From positions 1 to 6,663 of the forward strand of contig UGYN01000001.1 of assembly GCA_900457075.1 (NCBI GenBank): a stretch of 6,663 nucleotides of DNA, written 5' to 3'. This DNA is from Serratia quinivorans (GTDB lineage Bacteria; Pseudomonadota; Gammaproteobacteria; Enterobacterales; Enterobacteriaceae). The notes beneath the pieces were generated by a model. That model was not told the DNA's origin, ran no database searches, and worked only from the letters and a program-made list of their open reading frames with translations. The translations under genes and the position numbers were made by a program. How positions within the stretch are numbered: position 1 is the stretch's first letter; every line of letters begins with the position of its first letter. Shown here in pieces: positions 1-3,900 of this stretch.

Positions 1-956
1 GGCGCACAGTGACGAGCCTGAAGGCGGGCACCTATGCGGTGACAGCAGAAGTGAATGGCAAGGGCACGAGCAAAAACACGACGTTCGTGGCGGATAAGGA
101 CTCGGCCGGCATTGCTGACGGCGACTTGGCGGTGGGTGACAACAATGCTGTAGCCGACGGAAAGTCGACGGACAGTGTGACCGCAAAAGTCACCGATGCG
201 AACGGCAACCCGGTCTCTGGTGTGGAGGTGAGCTTCCTGGCAGGCAACGACGCGACGGTGGTGACGGAAACCGTTACGACCGGAGCGGACGGTATGGCCG
301 CGACCACCCTGACCAGCATGACGGCGGGCACCTCGACGGTGACGGCGAAGGTGGGCGACAGCGAGCAGAAGGTTGACGTGAACTTCGTGGCCGACAGTGA
401 CACCGCTGCCATTACTGATGAGAACCTGGTAATCGGTCATGACAACACGGTCGCGAGCGGCAAGGTAACTGATGGTGTGACCGCCACGGCAACGGTAACT
501 GATGAGAATGGTAATCCGGTTGCCGATCAGGAGGTTATCTTTACTGTGACCGAAGGGGCGAACATCACTACGGTGAAAGGGACTACCGGGGCTAAAGGTA
601 AGGCTGCAGCAGTAGTGACCAGTGCCAAAGCAGGGGCTTATACAGTAACCGCGAAGGTTAATGATAGCGAAGCTAAGAAAGATGCTCACTTCGTGGCCGA
701 CAGTGACACCGCTGAAATCACCGACGGCAATCTGAGCGTGGGCACGGGTGCAACGGCCAATGGCAAGGACATCAATGCGATCACTGCAAAAGTCACCGAT
801 GCGAACGGCAACCCGCTCGCCAACCAGACCGTGACGTTCAATGTGGCGGAAGGGGCAACCATCACACCACATGAGGTGCAAACAGGGGCGGATGGTAATG
901 CCGGCGCCACAGTGACGAGCCTGAAGGCGGGCACCTATGCGGTGACAGCAGAGTGA
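1..956 (+). CDS. Adhesin segment 1: end of C0, complete A1 and B1, most of C1
   Basis: This is the cleanest stretch in the window. The frame is open from 9, where GTG encodes an internal Val of VTSLKAG, through A1 (99-398), B1 (399-704) and most of C1 (from 705). It stops at TGA 954-956 because one A is missing near 952: the other copies read GCAGAAGTG and this one reads GCAGAGTG. A further C is missing near position 5, just inside the left edge, so the frame of bases 1-8 is uncertain. No ribosome binding site precedes the GTG at 9, which lies in mid-domain. The segment serves as the reference translation of the array. Confidence 0.8.
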   Translation, partial: RTVTSLKAGTYAVTAEVNGKGTSKNTTFVADKDSAGIADGDLAVGDNNAVADGKSTDSVTAKVTDANGNPVSGVEVSFLAGNDATVVTETVTTGADGMAATTLTSMTAGTSTVTAKVGDSEQKVDVNFVADSDTAAITDENLVIGHDNTVASGKVTDGVTATATVTDENGNPVADQEVIFTVTEGANITTVKGTTGAKGKAAAVVTSAKAGAYTVTAKVNDSEAKKDAHFVADSDTAEITDGNLSVGTGATANGKDINAITAKVTDANGNPLANQTVTFNVAEGATITPHEVQTGADGNAGATVTSLKAGTYAVTAE

Positions 957-3900
957 ATGGCAAGGGCACGAGCAAAAACACGACGTTCGTGGCGGATAAG
1001 GACTCGGCCGGCATTGCTGACGGCGACTTGGCGGTGGGTGACAACAATGCTGTAGCCGACGGAAAGTCGACGGACAGTGTGACCGCAAAAGTCACCGATG
1101 CGAACGGCAACCCGGTCTCTGGTGTGGAGGTGAGCTTCCTGGCAGGCAACGACGCGACGGTGGTGACGGAAACCGTTACGACCGGAGCGGACGGTATGGC
1201 CGCGACCACCCTGACCAGCATGACGGCGGGCACCTCGACGGTGACGGCGAAGGTGGGCGACAGCGAGCAGAAGGTTGACGTGAACTTCGTGGCCGACAGT
1301 GACACCGCTGCCATTACTGATGAGAACCTGGTAATCGGTCATGACAACACGGTCGCGAGCGGCAAGGTAACTGATGGTGTGACCGCCACGGCAACGGTAA
1401 CTGATGAGAATGGTAATCCGGTTGCCGATCAGGAGGTTATCTTTACTGTGACCGAAGGGCGAACATCACTACGGTGAAAGGGACTACCGGGGCTAAAGGT
1501 AAGGCTGCAGCAGTAGTGACCAGTGCCAAAGCAGGGGCTTATACAGTAACCGCGAAGGTTAATGATAGCGAAGCTAAGAAAGATGCTCACTTCGTGGCCG
1601 ACAGTGACACCGCTGAAATCACCGACGGCAATCTGAGCGTGGGCACGGGTGCAACGGCCAATGGCAAGGACATCAATGCGATCACTGCAAAAGTCACCGA
1701 TGCGAACGGCAACCCGCTCGCCAACCAGACCGTGACGTTCAATGTGGCGGAAGGGGCAACCATCACACCACATGAGGTGCAAACAGGGGCGGATGGTAAT
1801 GCCGGCGCCACAGTGACGAGCCTGAAGGCGGGCACCTATGCGGTGACAGCAGAAGTGAATGGCAAGGGCACGAGCAAAAACACGACGTTCGTGGCGGATA
1901 AGGACTCGGCCGGCATTGCTGACGGCGACTTGGCGGTGGGTGACAACAATGCTGTAGCCGACGGAAAGTCGACGGACAGTGTGACCGCAAAAGTCACCGA
2001 TGCGAACGGCAACCCGGTCTCTGGTGTGGAGGTGAGCTTCCTGGCAGGCAACGACGCGACGGTGGTGACGGAAACCGTTACGACCGGAGCGGACGGTATG
2101 GCCCGACCACCCTGACCAGCATGACGGCGGGCACCTCGACGGTGACGGCGAAGGTGGGCGACAGCGAGCAGAAGGTTGACGTGAACTTCGTGGCCGACAG
2201 TGACACCGCTGCCATTACTGATGAGAACCTGGTAATCGGTCATGACAACACGGTCGCGAGCGGCAAGGTAACTGATGGTGTGACCGCCACGGCAACGGTA
2301 ACTGATGAGAATGGTAATCCGGTTGCCGATCAGGAGGTTATCTTTACTGTGACCGAAGGGGCGAACATCACTACGGTGAAAGGGACTACCGGGGCTAAAG
2401 GTAAGGCTGCAGCAGTAGTGACCAGTGCCAAAGCAGGGGCTTATACAGTAACCGCGAAGGTTAATGATAGCGAAGCTAAGAAAGATGCTCACTTCGTGGC
2501 CGACAGTGACACCGCTGAAATCACCGACGGCAATCTGAGCGTGGGCACGGGTGCAACGGCCAATGGCAAGGACATCAATGCGATCACTGCAAAAGTCACC
2601 GATGCGAACGGCAACCGCTCGCCAACCAGACCGTGACGTTCAATGTGGCGGAAGGGGCAACCATCACACCACATGAGGTGCAAACAGGGGCGGATGGTAA
2701 TGCCGGCGCCACAGTGACGAGCCTGAAGGCGGGCACCTATGCGGTGACAGCAGAAGTGAATGGCAAGGGCACGAGCAAAAACACGACGTTCGTGGCGGAT
2801 AAGGACTCGGCCGGCATTGCTGACGGCGACTTGGCGGTGGGTGACAACAATGCTGTAGCCGACGGAAAGTCGACGGACAGTGTGACCGCAAAAGTCACCG
2901 ATGCGAACGGCAACCCGGTCTCTGGTGTGGAGGTGAGCTTCCTGGCAGGCAACGACGCGACGGTGGTGACGGAAACCGTTACGACCGGAGCGGACGGTAT
3001 GGCCGCGACCACCCTGACCAGCATGACGGCGGGCACCTCGACGGTGACGGCGAAGGTGGGCGACAGCGAGCAGAAGGTTGACGTGAACTTCGTGGCCGAC
3101 AGTGACACCGCTGCCATTACTGATGAGAACCTGGTAATCGGTCATGACAACACGGTCGCGAGCGGCAAGGTAACTGATGGTGTGACCGCCACGGCAACGG
3201 TAACTGATGAGAATGGTAATCCGGTTGCCGATCAGGAGGTTATCTTTACTGTGACCGAAGGGGCGAACATCACTACGGTGAAAGGGACTACCGGGGCTAA
3301 AGGTAAGGCTGCAGCAGTAGTGACCAGTGCCAAAGCAGGGGCTTATACAGTAACCGCGAAGGTTAATGATAGCGAAGCTAAGAAAGATGCTCACTTCGTG
3401 GCCGACAGTGACACCGCTGAAATCACCGACGGCAATCTGAGCGTGGGCACGGGTGCAACGGCCAATGGCAAGGACATCAATGCGATCACTGCAAAAGTCA
3501 CCGATGCGAACGGCAACCCGCTCGCCAACCAGACCGTGACGTTCAATGTGGCGGAAAGGGGCAACCATCACCACCACATGAGGTGCAAACAGGGGCGGAT
3601 GGTAATGCCGGCGCCACAGTGACGAGCCTGAAGGCGGGCACCTATGCGGTGACAGCAGAAGTGAATGGCAAGGGCACGAGCAAAAACACGACGTTCGTGG
3701 CGGATAAGGGACTCGGCCGGCATTGCTGACGGCGACTTGGCGGTGGGTGACAACAATGCTGTAGCCGACGGAAAGTCGACGGACAGTGTGACCGCAAAAG
3801 TCACCGATGCGAACGGCAACCCGGTCTCTGGTGTGGAGGTGAGCTTCCTGGCAGGCAACGACGCGACGGTGGTGACGGAAACCGTTACGACCGGAGCGGA

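Noticed and set aside
3557..3622. His-rich NHHHHM peptide (and NHHTHM near 5660-5680) as a possible metal-binding motif
   Set aside because: Both arise only in the shifted frame after the insertions near 3556 and 5649. In the correct frame this sequence encodes EGATITPHEVQTG.
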